DNA of 24,314 nt, from NCBI GenBank assembly GCA_964561095.1, contig CAZLNV010000013.1, forward strand, positions 1 through 24,314, in the 5' to 3' direction. This document shows, piece by piece, positions 14,615 to 21,489 of this stretch (positions are counted from its first letter, which is position 1; every line of letters starts with the position of its first letter). The notes under the pieces are model-generated. The model did no database searches. It saw nothing but the letters and a program-made list of their open reading frames with translations, and was not told the DNA's origin. Source of the DNA: CAZLNV01 sp964561095 (GTDB lineage: Bacteria; Bacillota_I; Bacilli_A; RF39; UBA660). A program made the translations under genes and the position numbers.

Positions 14615-15208
14615 ATGTCAAAAATAGATAATTTAAAAACAGAAATAAACTTTATAAAAAATGAAGATATTAAAAAAGATTTAGTAAATATGATTGAAAA
14701 TATTCCAGATTATTTTTTTGAAATTCCTGCTTCAACTACTGGAAAATATCATCCTTCTTTTGCTTTGGGAAAAGGGGGATTATTAAGACATACTAAATTT
14801 GCAGTTAGAATTGCATATGATTTACTAAAGTTAGAAATGTTTAAAGAAAAGTTTGATGAAAGACAAAGAGATTTGATACTCTATGCTTTGATTATTCATG
14901 ACACTTTTAAATGTGGAATGGTAAAAGAAAATTATACTAAAGTAGAGCACCCATTAATATCAGCCAATGAAGTTATTAGAATTTCCTCATTAGATGAGAA
15001 AGAACAAATTGCTTCAATGATTAGAAGTCATATGGGAGAGTGGAATAAAGATTATTTAGGTAGTGAAGTATTGCCTAAACCACAAACCGAAGCAGAAAAG
15101 TTTGTTCATATGTGTGACTATTTAGCTAGTAAAAAATATTTAGATACTAAATTTAATGGAAATGAATTATCACAAAATATTGAGGAGGGTTATTATGTTA
15201 GAAGTTAA
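14615..15208 (+). CDS. HD-domain metal-dependent hydrolase
   Basis: A 197-residue protein of the HD superfamily. Candidate metal ligands are His59 (LLRHT), His95-Asp96 (IIHDTFK), His112 (VEHPL), His139 (RSHMGEW) and Asp168 (FVHMCDYLA), in the order expected for a single-domain phosphohydrolase. Likely substrates are nucleotides or phosphate esters, but nothing identifies which. AAGGAG lies at the end of pduL, whose stop is three bases upstream. Its end overlaps the ABC ATPase start by 14 bases, so it is in the same transcription unit. Similar genes are often annotated as RNA-binding or nucleotide hydrolases; I cannot separate these options. Confidence 0.75.
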   Translation: MSKIDNLKTEINFIKNEDIKKDLVNMIENIPDYFFEIPASTTGKYHPSFALGKGGLLRHTKFAVRIAYDLLKLEMFKEKFDERQRDLILYALIIHDTFKCGMVKENYTKVEHPLISANEVIRISSLDEKEQIASMIRSHMGEWNKDYLGSEVLPKPQTEAEKFVHMCDYLASKKYLDTKFNGNELSQNIEEGYYVRS

Positions 15209-16094
15209 AAATGTTACAAAATACTATGGAGATATTTTAGCGGTTAGTAATTTATCATTCAAAATTGAAAAAGGTGAAATTTTTGGCTTATTAGGTGTTA
15301 ATGGTGCTGGTAAAACAACAACTTTTAGAATGATTATGGGATTGCTTGACAAGAATAGTGGAGATATTACATTAGATGGAAAACCAATTGATTATAAAGT
15401 GACCGATAAAATAGGATTTTTAACCGAAGAAAGAAGTTTACTTGGTAAAATGACTGTTTTAGAACAAGTTATTTATTATGGAATTTTAAAAGGAATGAAA
15501 GAAGAAGATGTAATAAAAAAATTAGATTATTATTTGAAAAAATTTAACATAGTTGAATATAAAAACAGAAAAATAAAAGAATTATCAAAAGGTAATCAAC
15601 AAAAAATTCAATTTATCACTTCAATTATTCATGAGCCAAAACTATTAATGCTTGATGAACCTTTTAGTGGATTAGATCCAATAAATATTGAAATGTTTAA
15701 AAATGAAATATTAGAATTAAAAAAGAAGGGCACTATTATAATTTTTTCATCTCACAGAATGGATCACGTAGAATATTTTTGTGATTCATTAGTTGTCTTA
15801 GTTCATGGTAATACTGTACTAAGCGGAAAATTATCTGGTATAAAAAAAGAGTACAGAAAGAAAAATATTAAAATAAAAGGGAACATTGATAAAGAAAAAA
15901 TCTTAAAGATTAAAGGTGTTATTGATGTAGAAAAAACGCCAGATGAATATATAGTAAAAATTGAGGATGAAAGTGCTGTAAAAAAGGTATTTAAAGCAAT
16001 AATGTCATCAGATGATATTACTAAGTTTGAAGTTGAAGAGCCATCTCTTAATGAAATATTTATTGAAAAAGTAGGTGAAACATATGAGCAATAA
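15195..16094 (+). CDS. ABC transporter ATP-binding protein, NatA/DrrA type
   Basis: A 299-residue ATPase. Walker A GVNGAGKTT is at residues 34-42, the signature LSKGNQQ at 130-136, Walker B LLMLDEP at 150-156, followed by SGLDP and the H-loop SSHRMDHVE. Instead of the canonical LSGGQ, the signature has K in place of the first G, which is common in this subfamily. The C-terminal region after 220 matches the DrrA-type extension, consistent with NatA-like sodium, drug or lipid exporters. The ATG at 15195 follows GAGGAGG; the in-frame ATG at 15156 lacks a ribosome binding site and would overlap far into the HD gene. The end overlaps the permease gene by 11 bases. Confidence 0.9.
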   Translation: MLEVKNVTKYYGDILAVSNLSFKIEKGEIFGLLGVNGAGKTTTFRMIMGLLDKNSGDITLDGKPIDYKVTDKIGFLTEERSLLGKMTVLEQVIYYGILKGMKEEDVIKKLDYYLKKFNIVEYKNRKIKELSKGNQQKIQFITSIIHEPKLLMLDEPFSGLDPINIEMFKNEILELKKKGTIIIFSSHRMDHVEYFCDSLVVLVHGNTVLSGKLSGIKKEYRKKNIKIKGNIDKEKILKIKGVIDVEKTPDEYIVKIEDESAVKKVFKAIMSSDDITKFEVEEPSLNEIFIEKVGETYEQ

Positions 16095-17400
16095 AGTTGA
16101 ATTTTTAGTACTAAACTCATTAAAGAAAAGATTTAAGAGTAAATGGTTTATTATTGTTAATATAATACTTTTATTACTTATTCCAATCATTTGTAATATT
16201 GATTCTGTCATAAAATTATTTGGTGGAGAATTTGATAAACCAACTAATATTTATATTGTAGATAAAGCAGATGTTTATGAAACATTTAATGTTGTTTACA
16301 ATAATGCTAATAACATTTCTTTGACTGATACTAAAATCAATATTGAGAAGTACAAAGAAAATTTAGAAGATTTAAAAAACGATATTATAAAAGATAAAAA
16401 GAAAGATATTATTTTAATAATTAATTCAGATGAAGAAAATATATTTAATGTAGAATTTATAACATATGATTTAATAGATACCATATTATATCAAAACTTA
16501 TTAACTTCCCTTAATACAACTAAATCTGAAATAGCTTTACAAAGAAGTAATATTTCAAGTGAAGTTTTAGATAAGATTTATAAAGATATTGATGTTAATA
16601 GAATTATTTTAAATGAAGACGCTAATAGTAATTCAGAATTAATGCAGTTAATTGGAGGAGTGCTAATTCCTGTATTTATACTTCCATTCTTTTTCTTAAT
16701 TATTCTAATTGTTCAGTATGTTGGTGCTGAAATAAATGAAGAAAAGGTATCAAAAAGTATGGAGATAATTATATCAAGTATCTCTCCAATGTCACACTTT
16801 ATTTCTAAAATAATAAGCACAAATATTTTTGTTTTAGCGCAAGGATTACTTTTAGTAATATATGGTGGTATTGGATTATTAAGCAGGTCTTTAATAAGCA
16901 GAACTTCTTTAGTATCTAGTTTAGGAACAAATGTAGGAGGAATGGTAAATACATTTATAGAAAGTGGCATGTTAACCAATATTGTTAAAGCTATACCATT
17001 TATAATTATATTAATTGTTTTAAGCTTTATAGCATGCTCATTAATAGCAGGTATCTTGGCGTCCATAACAACAAGTGCAGAAGATTATCAACAAATACAG
17101 ACTCCATTGATGTTAGTGTTGGTTTTAGGATATTATCTTGCAATCATGGCTTCAGCTTTTGAATCTTCAACATTTATCAAATATGCATCATATTTTCCGT
17201 TAATATCCTCAATATTATCTCCTGTCTTATTAGTCCAAGGACAAATAGGGGTTATAAATATTATTATTTCAATTGGATTTTTAATAGCGTTAATCTTATT
17301 ACTATTAAAATATGGAATAAAGATTTACAAAGTAGGAATATTAAATTATTCATCTAAAAAGCTGTGGTCTAAAATGGCTAAAGCGGTAAAGAGTAAGTAG
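16084..17400 (+). CDS. ABC transporter permease, NatB / ABC-2 type
   Basis: A 438-residue membrane protein: one helix near residues 20-40, a large extracytoplasmic segment (about 45-195), then five to six hydrophobic segments to the C terminus. This is the architecture of NatB-type ABC-2 permeases, including GAEINEEKVSKSMEIIISSI (a coupling element) and SFIACSLIAGILASITTSAED. It pairs with the overlapping ATPase to form an exporter, the substrate being unknown (NatAB exports Na+; relatives export peptides or drugs). ATG 16084 is chosen because AGGTGA (16073-16078) lies 5 bases upstream; the in-frame GTG at 16075 is part of that site. The downstream membrane gene begins five bases after its stop. 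Confidence 0.85.
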   Translation: MSNKVEFLVLNSLKKRFKSKWFIIVNIILLLLIPIICNIDSVIKLFGGEFDKPTNIYIVDKADVYETFNVVYNNANNISLTDTKINIEKYKENLEDLKNDIIKDKKKDIILIINSDEENIFNVEFITYDLIDTILYQNLLTSLNTTKSEIALQRSNISSEVLDKIYKDIDVNRIILNEDANSNSELMQLIGGVLIPVFILPFFFLIILIVQYVGAEINEEKVSKSMEIIISSISPMSHFISKIISTNIFVLAQGLLLVIYGGIGLLSRSLISRTSLVSSLGTNVGGMVNTFIESGMLTNIVKAIPFIIILIVLSFIACSLIAGILASITTSAEDYQQIQTPLMLVLVLGYYLAIMASAFESSTFIKYASYFPLISSILSPVLLVQGQIGVINIIISIGFLIALILLLLKYGIKIYKVGILNYSSKKLWSKMAKAVKSK

Positions 17401-17405
17401 GCGCT

Positions 17406-18053
17406 ATGTTAAATTTTAAAACATTATTTTTCTTGTTTATAATATATTCATTTATAGGTTGGTGCATAGAAGTTATAAATTCTTTAATAAGCCAAAAAAA
17501 ATTTATAAACAGGGGATTTTTAATAGGGCCTTATTGCCCAATATACGGATTTGGTTGTGTTCTAATAACACTTTTAATAAAGGATACAGGGGATTTTGCT
17601 ACTTTATTTTTAAAGTCAGTATTAATATGCTCAATACTAGAATATTTTACGAGCTATATCATGGAAAAGCTATTTAAATATAGATGGTGGGATTATTCAA
17701 AAAGAAAATTTAATATAAATGGAAGAGTTTGTTTGGAAACAATGGTACCTTTTGCCCTTGGGGCATGTATAGTAATCAAATTTACAAACCCAATAATATT
17801 TAAGCTATTATCTTTTATGAATAATACATTATCAACAATTTTATTTATATTAATGCTAATTTTGATAGTAATAGATTCTATAATTTCCATAATATTAGTC
17901 AAGAATATTAAAGGAATAGAAAAGAATACAATTACAGATTCAACAGAGCAATTAAAAGATAAAATAAAAGAAATGATTCAAAAAAATAAGAAATTTTATA
18001 AGAGAATATTTGAGTCATTTCCGGGATTAAAAAGTACAAGCAAAAAGCGTTGA
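17406..18053 (+). CDS. putative ABC-transporter-like membrane protein, CmpB family
   Basis: A 215-residue membrane protein with about five hydrophobic segments. The family (often annotated putative ABC transporter permease, ABC_trans_CmpB) is recognisable by the start FIIYSFIGWCIEV, NRGFLIGPYCPIYGFG, EYFTSYIMEKLFKYRWWDYS and INGRVCLE. Its real function is unknown. The last 50 residues are Lys-rich and cytoplasmic. It probably belongs to the same transcript as the NatAB-like pair (5-base gap, weak TAGG ribosome binding site), so it could be an accessory of that exporter, though the family is also found without it. It ends in TGA. Confidence 0.75.
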   Translation: MLNFKTLFFLFIIYSFIGWCIEVINSLISQKKFINRGFLIGPYCPIYGFGCVLITLLIKDTGDFATLFLKSVLICSILEYFTSYIMEKLFKYRWWDYSKRKFNINGRVCLETMVPFALGACIVIKFTNPIIFKLLSFMNNTLSTILFILMLILIVIDSIISIILVKNIKGIEKNTITDSTEQLKDKIKEMIQKNKKFYKRIFESFPGLKSTSKKR

Positions 18054-18097
18054 TTAATTTTAAATTTATGGTATTCTTATAATAGAAAGGAGCATAT

Positions 18098-18886
18098 ATG
18101 AAAAAAAATATTTTCTGGGTTATTATACCAATATTAGTTTTAGTTTTACTATTAGGAGGATATTTTATATATAGTAATATAAATAAAACTGAGATAAATG
18201 GTAATAATACCGCTAATAGTGTTAAAAAAATTGACAGTGCAAAAGAATTTGTATATGGCATAACTTATAAAGAAGCCAGATGTAATAGTTTTACGGATTC
18301 TACAACATATAGTAACGAATTTGGCGAAACATTTTATATCAAAGATTATAATTTGCCATTTATAAATATAGAATCTAGTGATGCAACTCTTTCAAATAAT
18401 GAAATTGAATTGTCGTTTAGAAAAAATATATGTTCGATTTTTGACGGGAAAAATAAGCATAGTACCATATCCAAATATGAATACAATTATTATTTAAACG
18501 ATAATACATTGTCTTTATTAAATACATATAATGTGGGAGACACTGGGCCTGTAAGCGACAACTATTTAACATATAATTTCAACTTAAGCACTGGAAAACT
18601 TTATACATTTGCGCAATTATGCGAAAAATATGGTTTCACAAAAGAAAAAATTAAGAAAGCTTTAATTTCATTCTATGAAAAAAAATGGGAATTGATTGAC
18701 AAAGAATCATATAATAACTATTATTCGAATTTGAAAAAAGAAACTTTTGAAAAATACGATGGATTAGTAAAAAGTAATTCCTTACAATTTGCATTAAATG
18801 ATAAAAAAGAGTTACTAATTGTATTTAATTGTTTTCTTCCTGAAGAGCCAAAAGAACATACATATTTAGTAAACATAAAAAAATAA
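18098..18886 (+). CDS. membrane-anchored extracytoplasmic protein, DUF3298-like
   Basis: A 262-residue protein with an N-terminal helix (about residues 5-27) and an extracytoplasmic domain. The layout, with a segment like YLTYNFNLSTGKLYTFAQL followed by a helical stretch FTKEKIKKALISFYE and a final FNCFLPEEP, resembles DUF4163/DUF3298 domains found in PdaC and RsiV. The match is by pattern only, and no catalytic domain follows, so I call it a binding or sensor-type protein. AAAGGAG lies well placed before the ATG. A TATAAT at 18078-18083 may serve as its promoter. It ends at a bidirectional terminator facing the ferredoxin gene. Confidence 0.5.
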   Translation: MKKNIFWVIIPILVLVLLLGGYFIYSNINKTEINGNNTANSVKKIDSAKEFVYGITYKEARCNSFTDSTTYSNEFGETFYIKDYNLPFINIESSDATLSNNEIELSFRKNICSIFDGKNKHSTISKYEYNYYLNDNTLSLLNTYNVGDTGPVSDNYLTYNFNLSTGKLYTFAQLCEKYGFTKEKIKKALISFYEKKWELIDKESYNNYYSNLKKETFEKYDGLVKSNSLQFALNDKKELLIVFNCFLPEEPKEHTYLVNIKK

Positions 18887-18906
18887 AAATCGCTTATGCG
18901 ATTTTT
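18885..18906. terminator. bidirectional terminator between DUF3298-like gene and ferredoxin
   Basis: AAAAATCGC (18885-18893) pairs with GCGATTTTT (18898-18906) across the 4-base loop TTAT, with T-runs on both strands. It serves two convergent genes whose stops are only 7 bases apart, and its right arm encodes the ferredoxin C terminus. Confidence 0.85.
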
Positions 18907-19097
18907 TCTTCTTCAATTACTATTGCTTCTACCGGGCACTTTTCGACACTATTTAAAATTCTTTCTTTATCTTCTGCAGCAACTTCAGGTTTAACCACTT
19001 TACTTAAACCATCATCTCCAAATTCAAAATAATCTGGATTTTCTCCTATGCAGATTCCACATCCGATGCATTCATTTCTAACTATTAATTTTTCCAT
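18894..19097 (-). CDS. fer: single [4Fe-4S] ferredoxin
   Basis: A 67-residue acidic ferredoxin with ligands Cys10, Cys13, Cys16 (CIGCGIC) and Cys54 (KCPVEAI), the pattern of the Bacillus/Thermotoga-type monocluster ferredoxins. It would carry single electrons in the cytoplasm, for example for pyruvate:ferredoxin oxidoreductase or hydrogenase-type metabolism. I chose ATG at 19097: AGGAG lies about 8 bases before it on the minus strand, whereas an in-frame GTG at 19103 is one base from AGGAG. A sigma-A-type promoter lies just upstream. It is one of only three minus-strand genes in the window and is convergent with the DUF3298-like gene. Confidence 0.92.
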   Translation of the reverse strand: MEKLIVRNECIGCGICIGENPDYFEFGDDGLSKVVKPEVAAEDKERILNSVEKCPVEAIVIEEEKIA

Positions 19098-19115
19098 TTT
19101 CACGCTCCTAAAAAA

Positions 19116-19143
19116 ATTATACTATATTTTTATTAAAAATCAA
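19116..19143 (-). promoter_or_regulatory. sigma-A promoter of the ferredoxin gene
   Basis: On the minus strand TTGATT (19143-19138) and TATAAT (19121-19116) are separated by 16 bases. The predicted leader is short and contains the TAGGAGC ribosome binding site. Confidence 0.55.
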
Positions 19144-19196
19144 ATTAACTTGAAAAAAAAGTTATAATAGGGTATTATAATATTGGTGAATAATAT

Positions 19197-20114
19197 ATGG
19201 ATTCTAGGGTAGAAAAATATCGCTATGAAAACGAAATAGATAATGAAGTGCCTTCAAGAGTTGAAAAGAATCAAAGTCTTTACAACAATATTGATATGTC
19301 TCAAATATCTAGGATTAAGTCAAATGATAATATAAAAGTAATAGAAAATTCTCCTAAAACCATAGATATAGAAAAAATTAAAAAGTATATCGAAAGTAAT
19401 ATTGAAGAGGAACCAACTAGAAGAAGTGTTGTAGTAAAAGATGATATTAGTAGTAAAACTAGTAATAATTTGTTTGAAGAGAAAAGAGTATATGATATAA
19501 ACTCTGTATTAGAGAGAGCTAAAGAAAAAAGAGAAACTTACTATGAAGATGAGAAATATAAGAAACTAAGAGATACACAATATGACATTTTAAGCAAAAT
19601 TGAAATGTATGATTCAAAAGAAGAAGAAGAAAAAATAGAACCTGATTTCAATACAGATGAAAAGACTTTAATTGATCTTATAAACACTGTAACTATAAAT
19701 AAAAGAAAAGATGATATGCTCAGTGAATTAAGAGGAAATGAAAATACAATTGTTACTAATCCAATTGATGAAGAGCAAAATGATGAATATATAAATAAAG
19801 TAGTTGAAAAACAAAAAAATGATGAAAATGTTAACAAAAATATTGATGAAGTGCAAAATAATGCTACTATGTCACTAGAAGAAATGTCAAAAGAAAAAAA
19901 CGGTGAGATTCAAAATACAATTGTAAAAAATTTAGATAAATCTTTTTATACTAATTCGATGAGCTTTAGCAAAGAAGATTTTGAAGGTTTTGAAGAATTA
20001 GAAAAAACAGTTAAGAAGAATAATAGTTTGGTAAAGGTAAGCATAATTGTTTTAATTTTATTGGCACTTGCAACTATATTTATTGTACTTAAATATATTT
20101 TAAATATAATTTAA
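19197..20114 (+). CDS. acidic tail-anchored protein with repeated SRVEK motif, unknown function
   Basis: Unrecognised 305-residue protein. The N terminus holds SRVEKY (residues 3-8), SRVEKN (20-25) and a weaker SRIKS (38-42), an apparent repeated short linear motif. The middle is a highly charged, Glu/Lys/Asp/Asn-rich region with low complexity. The C terminus has one hydrophobic helix (about 278-302) with almost nothing after it, making this a tail-anchored cytoplasmic protein. GGTGAA precedes the ATG by 6 bases, and TATAAT sequences lie at 19163-19168 and 19176-19181. It is 13 bases upstream of yunB, so a role linked to sporulation or the envelope is plausible. Codon use is like its neighbours. 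Confidence 0.6.
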   Translation: MDSRVEKYRYENEIDNEVPSRVEKNQSLYNNIDMSQISRIKSNDNIKVIENSPKTIDIEKIKKYIESNIEEEPTRRSVVVKDDISSKTSNNLFEEKRVYDINSVLERAKEKRETYYEDEKYKKLRDTQYDILSKIEMYDSKEEEEKIEPDFNTDEKTLIDLINTVTINKRKDDMLSELRGNENTIVTNPIDEEQNDEYINKVVEKQKNDENVNKNIDEVQNNATMSLEEMSKEKNGEIQNTIVKNLDKSFYTNSMSFSKEDFEGFEELEKTVKKNNSLVKVSIIVLILLALATIFIVLKYILNII

Positions 20115-20127
20115 TATAATTTAATAG

Positions 20128-20850
20128 GTGAGGTTAATAAAACAAAGATTAAGATTAAAAACTAACACTAATTATATTAAAATAAAGGACAAAGTAATAT
20201 TAATAATAATGCTTGTCCTTTTTGTTATGATATTTTTCTTAATGGTTTTTAATAGAGAAGTAAAATCTTTACTTATTTATTATGCGGAGCAACAAATGAG
20301 AAATGAGATGACTTACTTAGCTAATTCTATTGTAAATGAACACTATATAGAAAAAAATTATAAATATGAAGAATTTATGACAACTACTACGAATTCTTCA
20401 CAAGAAATAATTAGTGTTGACTTTGACTCTGTAAAAATTAATAAAATTTTAAATGAAATAAGTAATAATCTAATCATAGAATTAAGAAAAATAGAAGAGT
20501 CAACTTTTTTAAATAATAACACCGTTTATTATATACCATTCGGAATTATAACTGGTTTGCCTTCTTCAAATTGGATAGGGCCACAAATTCCAATTAGGAT
20601 AATGACTTCTGGAAGTGTTCAAACAAAAATAAACACCATGTTAAAAGAATATGGAATAAATAATATCTTATTAGATGTTGTGATTGAAATAAATATAAAT
20701 ACAAGAATTCTTTTACCATACACAAATAAAAATGTAAAAATAAATATTGAAATACCTTTAATAAAAAAAATAATACAAGGAAAGATACCCGAGGTATATG
20801 GTGGCCTTTATTCAACTTCGTCAAATATTTTAAATGAGAATATTGAGTAA
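20128..20850 (+). CDS. yunB: sporulation protein YunB
   Basis: A 240-residue protein of the YunB family: basic N terminus, one membrane helix (about residues 22-44), then NREVKSLLIYYAEQQMRNEM, GPQIPIRIMTSGSV, YGINNILLDVVIEI and a C-terminal block IPLIKKIIQGKIPEVYGG. In B. subtilis YunB is a sigma-E-dependent protein needed for efficient sporulation; the molecular function is unknown. The start is awkward. GTG at 20128 lies inside AGGTGAGG (20126-20133), the only ribosome binding site, and the next in-frame candidates are ATA at 20137 or codons inside the membrane helix. I keep GTG with low certainty on the start. It lies close upstream of yutD. Confidence 0.85.
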   Translation: MRLIKQRLRLKTNTNYIKIKDKVILIIMLVLFVMIFFLMVFNREVKSLLIYYAEQQMRNEMTYLANSIVNEHYIEKNYKYEEFMTTTTNSSQEIISVDFDSVKINKILNEISNNLIIELRKIEESTFLNNNTVYYIPFGIITGLPSSNWIGPQIPIRIMTSGSVQTKINTMLKEYGINNILLDVVIEININTRILLPYTNKNVKINIEIPLIKKIIQGKIPEVYGGLYSTSSNILNENIE

Positions 20851-20888
20851 AAAATTAAAATGTGGTAAGATTTAAAAAGGGAGAAGTT

Positions 20889-21173
20889 ATGAAAGAAAAT
20901 ATAAAACTAGGTGATAATATTTATAAACTTACAGTTGATTATAATGAGGCATATAACGAAGAAGAAGTTGTATTAAAATACACTGATTATTTTGAAAATT
21001 ATGATTATATAGTTGGAGACATTGCTTATGGCAAATTAAGGTTAAAAGGTTTTAATAAAAAAGATAATAAAAATTTTAATAGTATTAATGACTTTAAAAA
21101 AATTGATGAATATATTAAAAATAATTGTGCATTTGGTTGCAAACACTTTATTTTAGAAAAAATACAAAAATAA
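20889..21173 (+). CDS. yutD: YutD-family protein
   Basis: A 94-residue protein matching YutD of B. subtilis, with YDYIVGDIAYGKLRLKGF (about residues 40-57) followed by an FNSINDF...IDEYIKNNC segment and the C-terminal FGCKHFILEKIQ. The function of the family is not known; it is broadly conserved in Bacilli, and in B. subtilis lies in the same chromosomal neighbourhood as yunB. I chose ATG 20889 because AAAGGGAGAAG precedes it; an in-frame GTG at 20862 has no ribosome binding site. A possible extended -10 (TGGTAAGAT, 20863-20871) lies upstream. A terminator overlaps its end. Confidence 0.8.
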   Translation: MKENIKLGDNIYKLTVDYNEAYNEEEVVLKYTDYFENYDYIVGDIAYGKLRLKGFNKKDNKNFNSINDFKKIDEYIKNNCAFGCKHFILEKIQK

Positions 21174-21190
21174 TTGAATGTATTTTTTTT
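21157..21190 (+). terminator. intrinsic terminator overlapping the end of yutD
   Basis: AAAAAATACA (21157-21166) pairs with TGTATTTTTT (21179-21188) with a 12-base loop that contains the yutD stop codon, followed by further T residues. The T-run ends directly before the extended -10 of the next gene. Confidence 0.65.
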
Positions 21191-21201
21191 TGTGTTATAA
21201 T
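21174..21201 (+). promoter_or_regulatory. extended -10 promoter for the DUF1292-like gene
   Basis: TGTTATAAT (21193-21201) with TATAAT at 21196-21201, and a TTGAAT (21174-21179) 16 bases upstream as a partial -35. The leader of about 19 bases carries GAAGGGAG as ribosome binding site. The promoter overlaps the yutD terminator. Confidence 0.65.
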
Positions 21202-21226
21202 TAATTTAGAGTAGAAGGGAGCATAT

Positions 21227-21481
21227 ATGAAAAAGATAACTATAAAAAATATGGATGGTACAATGGAAGAGGTAGACTTAATAAAGTCATTTGGAATTGT
21301 TGATGTTGATAAAGATTTTATAATTTTATCAAAAAATGAAACAAATGCTGATGGGCTTTCTAAAGTTTATGTTTCTGAAGTTATAGAAAAAAGTCCTGGA
21401 GTATATGAATTAGTCGGAATATCTGATGATGCTCTTTGGGATAAAGTAAAACAAGCGATGAAAGAAATCGTTCAAGGATAG
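21227..21481 (+). CDS. small acidic DUF1292-like protein
   Basis: An 84-residue acidic soluble protein. The sequence (a short beta-rich start, then FIILSKNETNADGLSKVYVS, EVIEKSPGVYELVGISDDA and a terminal helix LWDKVKQAMKEIV) follows the DUF1292 pattern seen in Firmicutes small proteins such as the YrzB family. The function is unknown. The ribosome binding site GAAGGGAG is strong. It is the first gene behind its own promoter and is followed after 8 bases by the repeat-containing protein, so these and the coiled-coil gene probably form one operon ending at the terminator at 22829-22860. Confidence 0.55.
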   Translation: MKKITIKNMDGTMEEVDLIKSFGIVDVDKDFIILSKNETNADGLSKVYVSEVIEKSPGVYELVGISDDALWDKVKQAMKEIVQG

Positions 21482-21489
21482 GTGTAGAT

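Noticed and set aside
15156..15194. Extended N terminus of the ABC ATPase from ATG 15156
   Set aside because: No ribosome binding site precedes it, it overlaps the HD gene, and GAGGAGG gives a clear start at 15195 matching the family.
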